Assembly (NCBI GenBank): GCA_001986395.2
Contig: MQVO02000007.1
Location: 558,001 to 622,000 of the forward strand
DNA from: Irpex lacteus
Lineage: Eukaryota; Basidiomycota; Agaricomycetes; Polyporales; Irpicaceae
Direction: 5' to 3'
DNA: 64,000 nucleotides
Shown: positions 23,869 to 41,701 of the stretch, one piece after another
Layout of the letters: every line of letters starts with the position of its first letter
Position numbering within the stretch: position 1 is the stretch's first letter
Notes under the pieces: model-generated
What the model was told of the DNA's origin: nothing
The model's input: the letters and a program-made list of their open reading frames with translations, nothing else
The model's database searches: none
Program-made: the position numbers and the translations under genes

Positions 23869-26800
23869 TCACCGCGTGATACCCATCTTAAGCAGCGCCC
23901 CCACCACTTCCACCTCGTCCCATCTCGAGCCAGCCGATTCTGCCGCTGCAGCCGTCTTCTTGTTCTGTATGTATACGAGGGTGTTGCGGAAGTGACGGCT
24001 GATCGCCTCGGGGGTTTGGACGCCCTCGAGGAGGCCTGGTGGTGCGCGTTGTGAAGGGTGTACATCCGGCGATGAGATGTTGTCCACGTTCTGGGTGATC
24101 AGCTCTACGAGGCTGTTCACAAACTTCGGTGTTACCTGAACATAGCGTCAGTAAGAGTTGTCGTGAGGCCCAGCAGGCACCGCAGACTTACCGCCGGTGC
24201 ACCTCGGTCAAGGTAGTACAAGTACTTATCCAGTGTGTCAATGTACAACTGAACAGTGACGATCTCCTCGATGGCAGAGTTCGCAGTCCGTAATGCCTTC
24301 TGGAGGCACTCCAGTACTCGCTTGCTATCCTGATGGGGATACTAACGTTTTCTTAGAACAACGTTCACGCTACGTTCAAGAGAATACCACTTACAGCCTT
24401 CTTCTCTCCATCCTCCTTCGGCGAGCCGGGCTTTTCAGCCTCTTTCACTGCTGGTGCGGGCGCCGAAGGGCTCGGTGCAGCACCCTCTTCCTCCTGCGGG
24501 ATTTCCTGCCACCACAGATGACTGGCCAAATTGACAGCTGCAGTTTGATGAGGTTTCTTCAACAGCCTAGCACCGTGCAGCGCCGCCTTCGTGATGAGAG
24601 TGTCATAATTGTCTTCACTGAAGACTTTCGCGCCTTGGAGCGTGCCGATGATCAGAGTGATGGCCTGAAGCTGCGCACGACTCTCCGATATGCTGTCCTC
24701 GTATACCGAGAAGGCTTGCACGTAAAGGTCGTATGTGAGGTCCTCGAACCCGCACTCGTCAGATATTTGAGCGGCAAGAAGGGACAGACGGAGGGCTATT
24801 GACGGCGCTTCGACTTGTGTTGCCAGTATGGAGATCAGTTGGCGGACGAACTTGATGATCGTTTGTGCTTTCGTCTCCCAATCCTCCTCCTGGAGGTGTT
24901 TAAGTGTCTCGCGCACAATAGATAGAATGCTAAACGTACCACATGTTCCCTGTTCTTATACCTCCGAACCAGTTTGATCGCAGAGGTGATAAGCGCAGGG
25001 TAGGTAAATCGCATCCGGTCACCACCAGTCTCGAAATGTCTTCGTGCTGTTTGCAATAGCTAGTAGTGACGTGATCAGCAATTGAGTGGTATAAAGAAGC
25101 AGATGGTGTTACCTCGAATTGCACATCTAATGACTCTGCACGGAACAAGTGCACCATCCGAGCGATCCAGCCTTGCTCCTCGGCCAGCTCTTCCTTCTCG
25201 TGCAGATGCGACCCACCACGGCGTTCCCGGCCTCCAGCTGATGAAAGGGTGGTTTGACCAGGCGCAGTATCTTGCTGGTCTTTGATGAGCACATGACATA
25301 GTTCGAGAATACCATTGGCGTCTTCGGGAGCTTCGATGATGGTCTCGTTCTTCAGTACGGAGGAGATGATGGCATGAGCGAGGGATCGTCGAGTAGAGAA
25401 GGGTTGGACGGTGAGTAGAGGGATGTAGCGTTGTAGTGCAAGAAGGGTCAGGACGGATTGGTAGGAGTTGATGGGGGCTAGCAGTAGTGCCGCGAGGTTG
25501 GCAGTTGTTTGAGGTGCGTGTAAATCAGGGCTAGGGTTGCAATGGTTAGACACCGTGTAGCAATCGAAAACGTGCATTCTCACCTTGTAGAGAAGCCTTG
25601 GATTTTATCTTGAGCGAACCCAAGAACTTGGTCAACATATTCCAGCCTGTCAGGATAGCAGCTGAGGGACAGATTGGTGAGGGAGACAAAGAGTGCGGTG
25701 ATGTCTTGTATTGAAAGATCAGGACGGGCCTGCGATAACCTATTATTCGCTTGGCCACAAATTGTACGTCAAGTTACTCACCTTGATGAGCTCCACAACC
25801 TGTTGCCAAAACACTTCGAAAAGCTTGACATCTTCAGGGATCCCTCGGAACTTCTTCACTGCAACCTTCTCTGCGTCTTTTTCCGTCTCCTTACCCTTAC
25901 CCTTACTCACTTTCTCTCCCTCTACCACTGTACCCTCCTCAGTCTCATCGTCCCCTGCCAACGTCGACTCTTCGGCTGTAGAGTCCTCCACAGTAGACTT
26001 CTCGGTCGCCGGACTTTGCGGTACAGAGCCCCACTCATTCGAGTCCAGCTCGGTACTGGGAGTGTAGGAACCGTTGGTGCCATTCGCAATGTGATTCTGT
26101 CGTAGCTTGGCCTTCTGAATGCGGACCTTCTCAGCTAAACGTTTAGCTGCGGCCTCTTCTTGCCGTTTCGTCTCCTCCGGGTCTTCGTTCTCAGCTTCTC
26201 GTGCAGCGTACGCAGCCAGCCTATCAATGAGTGCGATGACTATCGACTTGATATTGACTTTGGGATGTAGCTGCGCAGTAGCTGATAGGAACGGCCCAAG
26301 GGTGTGTAAGTGGAACTCATCGGTGAAAACCTGTGTGTGGGATATTCGTGTCAGCCAATGGTACACAATATAGATCCATTGACACGCACCTGAATTACGA
26401 CTTCCATGAGGTATTCTTGCGCGATGACGTCTTTGCAGCTGACAACTTGCTGGAGAATATTTGGCAAAATATCGTTCTGGTAGAGACCGAGGTCCACGCC
26501 ATCCAGCTGGCTAAGACGGACAAGGTTGGTGCCAACGAGTATACGCAATTCTTTCCTCTCCAATTCTCGCTTCTCGCGGTCGCGCGAATGACCCTGGTGT
26601 TGTAACCGCACCCATAGCTTGTTCATTTCAATGAAGTTCGTGAGCACAAATGTTATGGAGTCTTGCAAGTTACCTCCAGGGCTGCAGACGGTTAGCAGAA
26701 GTACAACGAACGATAGATGCCACATACCCAGGGTCTTGACCGATCGGTAGATGGTCCCTTGTCTGTCCGCTAAGATAGTGGCGTAGGAATAGTCCACGAA

Positions 26801-27349
26801 TAGGATGCAGCACTCCTCTTGACATCTCCATCATGTCCTTCATGATCTCCTTCACTGGTGCGTCCGGTATCGACATGTACACAGACCCAACAGTAATCAT
26901 GAGATAGAGTCGCGGGACAATATTACCCGCGTATTGTACAAGCTCGTACAAGTCAGCAAGGTGGTGACGGCCCTGGGTGTGTGCGTCGTATAAATAGTTG
27001 GATAAATGACGAAGAGCATCGAAGACGGCCATATCTATGGCGCAGGATTAGCTTCGTGAGCCGCGCCAATGGTTCTTGCTTACAGAGTTCGTAGTACTGC
27101 TTTGGCGACAGAGAGGAAGTCCGAAGCTCGGCAAGCATGAGACTTGCGCTCTTCAACGCGTCCATAAGCTGGTCAAGCTCCTGGAAGATACACGGGCACA
27201 CCGTCAACATTGCTCACGAGCGAAACCGACGATTATAGACGCACCAAGTACCGTCTCATCTGCTGCACCTGGATTTTGACCGTGCTCAGCGACTCGCTGA
27301 GCAACTTGCCCTCTTCTACCACGGGCGGGCCCGCTACTGTTGTAGCCAT
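23869..27349 (-). CDS. VPS35: Retromer subunit Vps35
   Basis: Starts at the ATG at 27349 ([20 protein letters not shown]) and ends [13 protein letters not shown] at 23869. Vps35 is the central alpha-solenoid of retromer; it binds cargo on endosomes and returns it to the Golgi with Vps26 and Vps29. The N-terminal Vps26-binding part is clear: [20 protein letters not shown], then a conserved block [20 protein letters not shown], then [14 protein letters not shown], spaced as in the family. The middle contains a Glu/Lys/Ser-rich insertion (about 25870-26110) between helical repeats, commonly variable. The C-terminal Vps29-binding helical part is also present. Many short introns divide the gene. 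It is convergent with BCP1 (about 295 bp between stops) and its 5' end faces the 3' end of RPB1. Confidence 0.93.
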
Positions 27350-27791
27350 GGCGCTCTTGAGTGTTCAAGGGATAGTTAAAGGTAAGAAGGGAAAGGGCAC
27401 AGCAGCCGGTGCGGAGGAGGATAAGTAGAGGCGTAGCAAGCGCCCTCAGTGACTTGTAAACGTCACTGTCGCCTGCGCAATAGAACAGTAAGAAAGCGTT
27501 TCTTACCAAGGTAACAAATGCCTCTTATCGGGGTAATAGTCGCTTAAACCCGTTACTTACTCGCCTTTGATCGGGCATAGGCACATCAGTCCAGCTGCGC
27601 ATCGCAGCACCCAACTACCGCTTTGCGCGAATCACAAAAACGCCAATGAGACGGTACCAACAATATTTACGCAATTCATAATCTACAGATATGCAACAAG
27701 CAAGAGCGAGGGGAGTACCGTCATAAACGAAAGCAAGATTCAAAAGAGGCAGTCAACTACGAAGCCATCAAGCGCATCCTCCTGCATCAGC
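27350..27791. other. Intergenic region, VPS35 promoter and RPB1 3' end
   Basis: About 440 bp between the start of VPS35 and the stop of RPB1, both on the minus strand. It should hold the VPS35 promoter and the RPB1 3' untranslated region. No open frame or repeat stands out. Confidence 0.5.
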
Positions 27792-34323
<6,532 letters not shown>

Positions 34324-34887
34324 TGCGGAGGAGTGGCGAGGGGATGTGTGGAAACAGTGGTGTGAGAATCGACCGGTAAGACCGACAAGTTATATAGAAA
34401 TTATGCTAAGAAAGTGTCCAGGGGTCTAGAATAGAGTCGTCCACGGGTATTGACCGAGTATCTGAGTCGTAGACCGCCGTTCAGGAGTCTTTTTCGAGGG
34501 TTTTAACCCAGCCACGCAAGCTGAGTCAACCGCGTGCAGATCGCGCAGAGAAACGCGCAAACAGCGACAGAAACGCTTGCAAGTCGACAAGCAAGATGGC
34601 CCAAGTAGCGCAGAGAGCGACAGAGGCGAGCAGAGACAACGACGGCGACAACGTCTGCAGCGTCGAGGTGGTTGTTGGTCAAGTCACGTCCAGGCGGCCC
34701 CGGCTCATTGTCACGCTCGAGCCACGTTTCTAGCGGAGATCGAAATACGCGCCCAAAATGAGCCGCATTTCGTCACACATTGTCACAAGCGACAGCTGCG
34801 CCCGTGACCACCGTAAGCAGCGGCGTCGGCGTCACTGTGACACTCTACTCTCCTTCATCGCCGTCCACGACGAGCTCAACTGCAGCC
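34324..34887. promoter_or_regulatory. Divergent promoter region, RPB1 and VPS27
   Basis: About 560 bp between two divergent starts. No TATA box is evident. The stretch 34540-34620 is rich in gcgcaga/acagcgac repeats, and the frames that open there are of low complexity and not supported as genes. Confidence 0.5.
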
Positions 34888-37002
34888 ATGACCTCGTACC
34901 TCAGTACACTACTCTGGGGAACATCCCAGCTCGACGATGCTATTGGTACGTAGCTCACTGTGATGTACAACGTCAAGAATACAAGAGCTAACGTGCGCGA
35001 TAGACAAGGCTACCTCTGAGCTACTGCCGTCGGGCACAGAGGACATTGCACTCAACCTTGAGATATCAGATCAGATTCGCTCAAAGTCTGTCTCGCCAAA
35101 GGATGCTATGCGCGCGTTGAAACGACGTCTGAACCACAAGAACCCAAATGTGCAATTGCTAGCTCTTGGCGTACGCGTTTGCTACTACTGCGCAATAACT
35201 AGGCGACTGACTCAGTGCAACGTAGCTCACAGATACGTGCATCAAGAATGGCGGTGACCCATTTCTGGTTGAGATTGCCTCGCGAGAATTCATGGATAAT
35301 CTGGTTTCAATATTGAAGATTCCGGTGCTGAACCATGAGGTGAAGACCAAGATATTGCGTCTCGTGCAGAGCTGGGCTATCGCGTTTGAAGGTAGGGGAA
35401 ACTTGGGTTACGTTGGAGAAGTATACAGAACGCTACAGAATGAAGGTGTGTATTATGCTGAACATGTCCGCAGATTAGTATCTCATAAAACATCCAGGCT
35501 TCAACTTCCCTCCGCGAGATCCAGTGACTGCTACGTCGGCGATGGTGGACACGCAGACAGCACCGGAATGGATAGACTCTGACGTGTGTTTGCGATGCCG
35601 TGATTCGTTCTCATTCACCAATCGCAAGCATCACTGTCGGAACTGCGGTCAAGTGTTTGATCACAAATGTTCGTCAAAGACTATGGCTCTCCCTCACTTT
35701 GGGATCACGCAGGAGGTCCGTGTATGCGATAGTTGTCATACCAAACTTAGCAAGAAGCACGCGTACGTGTTGCCATCTCAGTCCATGCTTCATATATTGA
35801 CAGGATCCTAGAGGGAATCACCGCTCATCTCAGAGTGTGTCTTCTTCTCGACATCGCTCTGCACGAGACTTCGCAGATGCGGAACTGCAGCGCGCCATAC
35901 AGTTATCCCTGCAGGAAGTCGGTGCAGCAAGCTCTCACAGACCAGGCTACGCCCCTTCGTACGCTCTACCAGCTCTGTCATGGCAAGCCTCTGAACCTCC
36001 CTTGGTCGATCAAAGGTCACGACCGGCTGCCTCATCGCGAGCTCAGGCAGATGAGGAAGATGATCCGGATCTTCGTGCTGCTATCGAAGCCAGTCTCAGA
36101 GAGGCAAACGCACCGAAGCCCAGTGCACCTGTGGGCATAGAGACCCCTCGCGCGGAACGGTCGGAGTTTTCATACTCTGCGGGGCCTGGCTACGCTCAGT
36201 CATATCCGTCTCACGCCCCCACTCCGAAGCCCTCAGTACCGGTGTTGCCGAATTATGACTTGGAACCACTTGAAGAGGACGCTATTCTTACGTTCAGCCA
36301 AACTGTCGAACAACTTCAACAACAAGGCGGTCGTGATTTGTCAAGATATCCCGCTGTCACAGAGCTGTACGATAAGGCTAGTGGACTGAGACCCAAATTG
36401 GCTATGAGTCTAAATGATGCTGGGCGTAAAGAACGTAAGTCTACGTTCAGAGTTTGCAGGTGCTACGGATACTTATGCATGACAATCCAGAATTACTGGG
36501 CGAAATGCACGAGAAGTTGTCAGAAGCAGTCAAGTTATACGATAAACTGCTGACTGAGCAAGTCTCGCATCCACCGTGGCGGACTGCCGCCAGTCCCGCA
36601 CCTGCTACCGCAACATATCAACAGAACCCTACAGCTTCCTACGGTCAATGGTCAATACCTCAGCAAGCTGTTCCCCAAGCGCCCGCGTCGTACTTTAACC
36701 CCCAATCTACCCCATCTGCCCGACAAGCCTCTACCTCCAACGTTTCCTACGCCACTTCCCCGGCTGCTGATTCATATGCTCAAATTTCAAACGTCCCGCC
36801 TCTGGTGTCTGTACCCCTCCAATCGCCACGTAATGAGTATGCACAGCAGCCTTACGCTGTAGCTTCTCCTCCCCCCGTCGCCGTACCACAGTACCAGCCT
36901 CCCCCTCCCGCACAGGATGCATATGCTTCTGCATCTCCCAGTATTCCTTCCCAGCCACCCCAATCATACCAATCCTCCCCCTATGCCCCACAAGCCGTTT
37001 AA
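34888..37002 (+). CDS. VPS27: ESCRT-0 subunit Vps27 (tail cut by in-frame stop)
   Basis: Starts at the ATG at 34888 ([19 protein letters not shown]). Vps27 binds ubiquitinated cargo and PI3P on endosomes and recruits ESCRT-I. Domains in order: VHS ([20 protein letters not shown] onward to the YRTLQNEG region), FYVE zinc finger with paired cysteines and the PI3P-binding motif RKHHCR (about 35590-35755), two ubiquitin-interacting motifs ([30 protein letters not shown]), a helical region [20 protein letters not shown] formed across a 56-nt intron (36435-36490), and a long Pro/Gln/Ser/Tyr-rich tail. The frame meets TAA at 37000-37002, but stays open beyond it for 100 codons to a clathrin-box ending (see the downstream entry). 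The truncated product keeps all folded domains but loses the tail. Confidence 0.9.
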
Positions 37003-37305
37003 TCGCCTGCTCCGTTACCCTCTCAACCCCCTGCAGCTGTCTCATCGCCTCCACCCCTCAGTCGACACAATACCGTCGCAGCACATCCCAATATACCTCC
37101 CCACACTCAGTCAAACCCCCCAATCCGCAGCAACACCGTAACATACTCACATGCACCGCAGCAATTGCAACAGCTACAACAGGCGCAGGTCCCTCAGCCA
37201 ATTCCCAACCTTCCAGCTGTCCCTACAGCCCCTCCACAAGCATACGAATCTTACGCATCACCCCGACAGGAGCCTCAACGGGAGGCATTGTTGATTGATC
37301 TCTAG
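37003..37305 (+). other. In-frame continuation of VPS27 after the TAA
   Basis: Directly after the TAA, the same frame runs open for 100 codons to TAG at 37303-37305. It has the same Pro/Gln/Ser composition as the part before the stop (for example SPAPLPSQPPAAVSS, QQLQQLQQAQ) and ends EALLIDL. LLIDL fits the clathrin-box consensus (L-hydrophobic-x-hydrophobic-acidic type) and Vps27/Hrs proteins end in such a motif. An intron removing the TAA could not be found in frame: the nearest donor/acceptor pair would shift the frame. Confidence 0.7.
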
Positions 37306-37657
37306 ATATATGTATTGTTGGAGGTATCTTGGCCAGCTTGTATTGTACTCTTGGAATAAATGTTTCTACCGTAATCCTATGTAGGCCGTCGCATCGCATT
37401 GAACTGCGCATTTGTATGTGAGGTAAGACTCGAATTCGAGAATGAGAATTTCTTTGCGGCCGAACGGCAATCTCACCAAGCATTCCAAGAGCCGTCTAGT
37501 TCATCTTGGCTTGCAACGACCATCAGCATCTCGCCGCACCCATGTTTCCTCCTCCTCCAACGTTGACCGTTGACTACCTCTCTCACATCTCTTAACAGCG
37601 TTCAGTCGACCCTTTGAACATTGATTTTTCAGTAACATTAAATAGCTATAGCAGATA
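37306..37657. other. Intergenic region, VPS27 3' end and Sel1 gene promoter
   Basis: About 350 bp. The left part should be VPS27 3' untranslated sequence, the right part the promoter of the Sel1-repeat gene. No other feature seen. Confidence 0.5.
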
Positions 37658-39305
37658 ATGGACCGCAATCCACCGTCTCCTGGAATTCGAGTAGGGCAGT
37701 CCTCGCCGCTCGACTCTCTCGTGCGCCGAGCTTCATCTCGCAGGGCGAAAGTTGCTCAGCTGGCGGACGCACTCAATGTACCGTTCACACCTCCACAGCC
37801 GACATCTCCAGTTGCTGTAGCGGCTGCAGAGCCGCCGCACTCTCCTTTGCTCCATACAAAGTTTAGAGGGTCGATATCGACATACGATGGGTCTATTGCC
37901 GGAGACAATGCGTCGGGTACGTGGGACGCCCCTAGTCGAACAGCTTCCACAGCCAGGTGTGTCATATTGCCTGTGATCTTCTTTCTATCCTCTAAAGAAT
38001 TCTGGTCATGGAATGTTAGGTCGTATCAGCCACCCGACGCCAGGGCGGTCTCGATGGCTTCTCAGTACAGCGTCGATTCACATGGTTCTATGCCATACGG
38101 AGGATATCAAGACATACAACACGATACAAGGCCTATCGGCGTACCAACCGTTGTGGTCTCCTCCGAAGCCGAACCTGTCGCTCCTCCGCCTCCAGGGTCG
38201 GCTGGTGTGAGACAACCCTCAGCGCCGCCGAGCCCTCAGCTTCGTCCACCACGCCCCTCGGAGGAGCAAAAGCGGCAAGTTTTGCAACGACATGCTCAGT
38301 CCCAGGGCGGCACACCCACTTCAAGTCGACGTCCGTCCGCAGCCTCCGAGCAATCGCGCCCTTCATTCCAGCATAGCAACTCTGCACCCGCTCCTCCTCC
38401 GTTACACCGTACCCCCTCACAACTGAGTGTATACTCATCTTATTCATATTACCCTTATGATGGGCAAATACCATCGCCATCTGCAAGCTCTACCCATCTG
38501 GCTCCTACTGTGCCCAGTCCCACCATTTCTGTCCACCCACCTCCGTCCCCCGCCTCATCTCACAGTCCACCAAACCCGTCCTCAGGTGTCACCGACGACC
38601 CTCAAACTCCTCAAGAGTATTTACAGCTAGGGATCCAACATCATCTGGCGAACAGGCTGAGCGAATCTGCCGAGTGTTTCGAGAAGAGCGCGACATTGAA
38701 TGGAGGATGCGGTACGGGTATGCTGATGTGGGGTCTGGCGCAGAGACATGGGTGGGGGTGTGCTCAGAGCGAGGCGAAGGGGTTTAAATGGCTGAGGAAA
38801 GCTGCGGAGCTCGCAGTTGATGATCTTGAACATAAGCGTCCAGGGATGGACTCTAGCGTTATTAAGGTGCGTTTCATTTGCGGTAACATCTAAAATTCCG
38901 CTAATGAAGGCGTAGTCTGAGTTAGTTATCGCTATATATGAAGTCGGACAGAGCTTTTTCCGTGGTTGGGGTGTCGAGAAGGACAAGAAGATGGCCATTG
39001 TAAGTATTTGCTCTGTGTGTTCTCTTTAGATTGATTGCTGAGACGTTAGAGCAGAAATATTTTCAGTTGGCGGCGCGGCTGGGTGATCCTGACGCGCAGC
39101 AAGAGCTGGCATTTTGCTTGGCAAATGGGAAGGGCTGCAAGAAAGATCGCAAAGAGGCAGCAAAGTGGTATCGGGCCGCGGTAAGCTTCTTCTATTTCGT
39201 CAACCCATTCATCACGGAAGACTCATTGGCTGCTTCGCGTTTACAGGTTGCCCAAGGGGTCAGTGACGTTGGCCTCGCTTGGATATACAAGGAGAAGTTC
39301 CAATG
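37658..39305 (+). CDS. Sel1-repeat protein, DSF2/Nif1-like
   Basis: Starts at the ATG at 37658 (MDRNPPSPGIRVGQSSPLDS) and ends KEKFQ-stop near 39305. The N-terminal two thirds are Pro/Ser-rich and disordered; the C-terminal third has Sel1-like (tetratricopeptide-type) repeats: EYLQLGIQHHLANRLSESAE, GCGTGMLMWGLAQRHGWGCA, ELVIAIYEVGQSFFRGWGVE and KYFQLAARLGDPDAQQELAF. The end VGLAWIYKEKF resembles the tail of fungal DSF2/Nif1 proteins, which in fission yeast act as regulators of mitotic entry kinases; this is from memory. Exons: first about 37658-37955, then 38020 to about 38864, and three short ones at 38915-39000, 39052-39180 and about 39247-39305. The protein is cytosolic by composition. Confidence 0.75.
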
Positions 39306-39550
39306 AACGATGACATTGCAACGTTTACTCATCGGACTTTGATTTTATATGATACCCCCTTCATTCCTTAGTCGTGCATACCCGGTCTTCGCCATGTAGC
39401 AAACACAATACTATATGCCGGTGTTAATCCTATGTTCAAATGATGAAGACCCTCAGACACTCTGCCTTTCGTATGCTTGCCAGCGCGGCCTGAGAAACAA
39501 ATGAATGAGAATGACACGAAAAGATCCTTTATTATTGATACACAGTGGAC

Positions 39551-39855
39551 TATTTGCTACATTGCATGCGTACAATGCGGGGAATCAAGAGAAGGGCAGG
39601 TAAATACAGGGAATGATAAGAGGATAAGTAGTCGAAGAGTGAGTAAGTTAATTACACTCGTGAGTGTGATTGAAGTCCGTAAGTTTACAGCGAAGGTCAG
39701 AGACTATTTGCTACACTGCGTGCGTACAATACGGGGAATCAAGAAACAGGAAGGTAAATACAAGGGATGATGAGAAGATAAGTAGTCGAAGAGTGAGTAA
39801 GTTAATAATATCGTGAATGTGAGTAAAGTTCGTAAGTTTACAGCGAAGGCCAGAG
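39551..39855. repeat. Direct tandem duplication, about 155 bp, in copy 2
   Basis: Two consecutive units each begin actatttgctaca and contain gtgcgtacaat or catgcgtacaat, ggggaatcaaga, agtagtcgaagagtgagtaa and gtaagtttacagcgaagg. Copy 1 has one unit only. Units differ at about one position in ten. Confidence 0.8.
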
Positions 39856-40026
39856 GTTGGCGAGATTGCCAGAAGGGTCGAGAGTGGGGAAAGTAAGTAT
39901 CGAGAAGAGTAAGTGGTATAAGGGTAAGTGTTTGGGAAGTAAGTGTCGAGAAGATCATATCGTGATGAATGGTAAGTATCGAGAAAGAGTATGGAAAAGG
40001 GAAAGTAGGGTAAATGGAATGAAGGA

Positions 40027-40088
40027 CCCGCTATACTTAGAGGCGGACTGGACTTGGCGCCAGCCAGTCCGCACCTAAGGATAGCGGG
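40027..40088. repeat. Imperfect hairpin in copy 2
   Basis: Left arm 40027-40051 begins CCCGCTATACTTAG; right arm 40064-40088 ends CTAAGGATAGCGGG. The 25-bp stem has about three mismatches, and the loop contains TGGCGCCA. It corresponds to 7522-7575. Confidence 0.8.
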
Positions 40089-40309
40089 AAGAAGAGAATG
40101 GGAGAAGAGTGGAAGAGTGGTAAGGAATCGACGAAAATGTGGGTACGTAAAAAGCAAAGAGGAAACGACGGAATGCGAGGAGTGAAAGCAGAAGAAAAAA
40201 CATGGAGGAGGATAGGAAGGCCGGAAAGCGAGAGTGCAGTGCGTATCGAGATGAGAGTGCTAGAAGTGCTATGGCCGTACCCAGTAGCGGCAAGAGATAA
40301 TGGTGTGGT

Positions 40310-40610
40310 GATCAACTAGTAGGGTGGAACCACTAGTCGAGAGGAGAAGACAGGAAGTCCTCAGAGTGATAGCGAAGTGTGTGTCGTAACCAGAAGGCTA
40401 GAAGTGTGGTGGCCGTACCCAGTAGCGGCGAGAGATAATGATGTGCTGATCAACTAGTAGGGTGGAACTACCAGTCGAGGAGAGCGATAGCCGAGTGTGT
40501 GTTGAGTAGGATGCTAGAGATGTTGTTGCCGTAATCAGTAGCGGCGAGAGATAGCGGCATCAGAATGAACTAGTAGGGTGGAACTACTATTCAGTGATGC
40601 ATAGTGGGTT
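40310..40610. repeat. Three tandem units carrying tagtagggtggaac
   Basis: Units of roughly 115-140 bp, each containing a block like gccgtacccagtagcggcgagagataat followed by aactagtagggtggaac. Starts of the motif lie at about 40317, 40457 and 40574. Copy 1 has two such units (about 7161 and 7290), so the number has changed since duplication. Confidence 0.7.
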
Positions 40611-41701
40611 CGTCTAGCTGGACGGACGTCAATAAGATGAAAGACTCAAAAATAGAAGAAGACAGACGTACCGAATAGATAACAGATAGTAGGAGTGTTC
40701 AAGTAATGACTGTAATGTACCGAAGTACGAGCCTCGAGAAGAGGCGGAAGGAGCGGTGCTCGAAGCCTATCAGAGGAAGAACGTTAGAGTCGAAAAGATA
40801 ACTATGAGGAGAGGTGAATGTACCTGTAGAGCTGAGCAGCCGCGTCCTAAACAAAAGGGGGGCAACTTGTCGTCGTCACGAGAAGTCGCAAGAGGGAAGG
40901 TCGGATGGCGTCCAGATAGAAATGTCGATGTCGAGAGTAGATGTGTGGTGCAGTCGTATGTCGGAAGTCCGATGTCGAAGCCGAGATAGTGATGTGATGT
41001 CGTGGAACCCTGGACAGTGGAGACTGAAGAGCCAGAGACGGGCGGGTCCACGAGTCGAGAAGAGACATAGAGAGTAGAGACGAAACCCCAGGAAGGCGAT
41101 GCCGAGAGTAGATATGTGTTGGTAATGCAATATTGAGACCGAGATAGTGATGTGAAGCCGAGGGATCCTGAAGACCCAAGAAATAATTAAGAGGCAAGGC
41201 GAGACGGGTCCACAAATCGAGAAGAGACATAGAGTAGAGACGAAACCCCAAGAAGTCGGTGCCAAGAGTAGATGTGTGTCGTTGATGCAAGGTTGGATCC
41301 GAGATAGTGGTGTGTAGTCGAGGAATCCTAGGAGGTCGAAGAGACAGACAAGAGAGGCGAGGCGAGTCCACAAACCGAGAAGAGATACAGAAGAGAGGCG
41401 AAACACCAGAATATAAGCCCAGAGAGAATCCGAATTGTGGGTGAGTCCAAGACGTGAAGAGAAGAGAAGAGGCGAAACACTAGTCGCCGAGAGACCGAGA
41501 CAGATAAGAATAAGAGGCGAAACACAGGTCCTAATGCAAAGTTTTGAATACCGCGTCGAAATATTGAATTGAGAGGAAACCGAATCTTGCTGCAAATTAT
41601 ACGTTGGGTCGTGCTTGAGTTGTTATTGGTGGTGATGATGACGACGTCCGGGGTTGAGGGACGTCGTTGAATTGGGAGTCGGGAGTCGGGTTCGTCGTTG
41701 C

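Noticed and set aside
36997..37042. An intron that would remove the TAA in VPS27
   Set aside because: The only pairing (gtttaa...ctgcag) has a poor donor and shifts the frame, destroying the clathrin-box ending.
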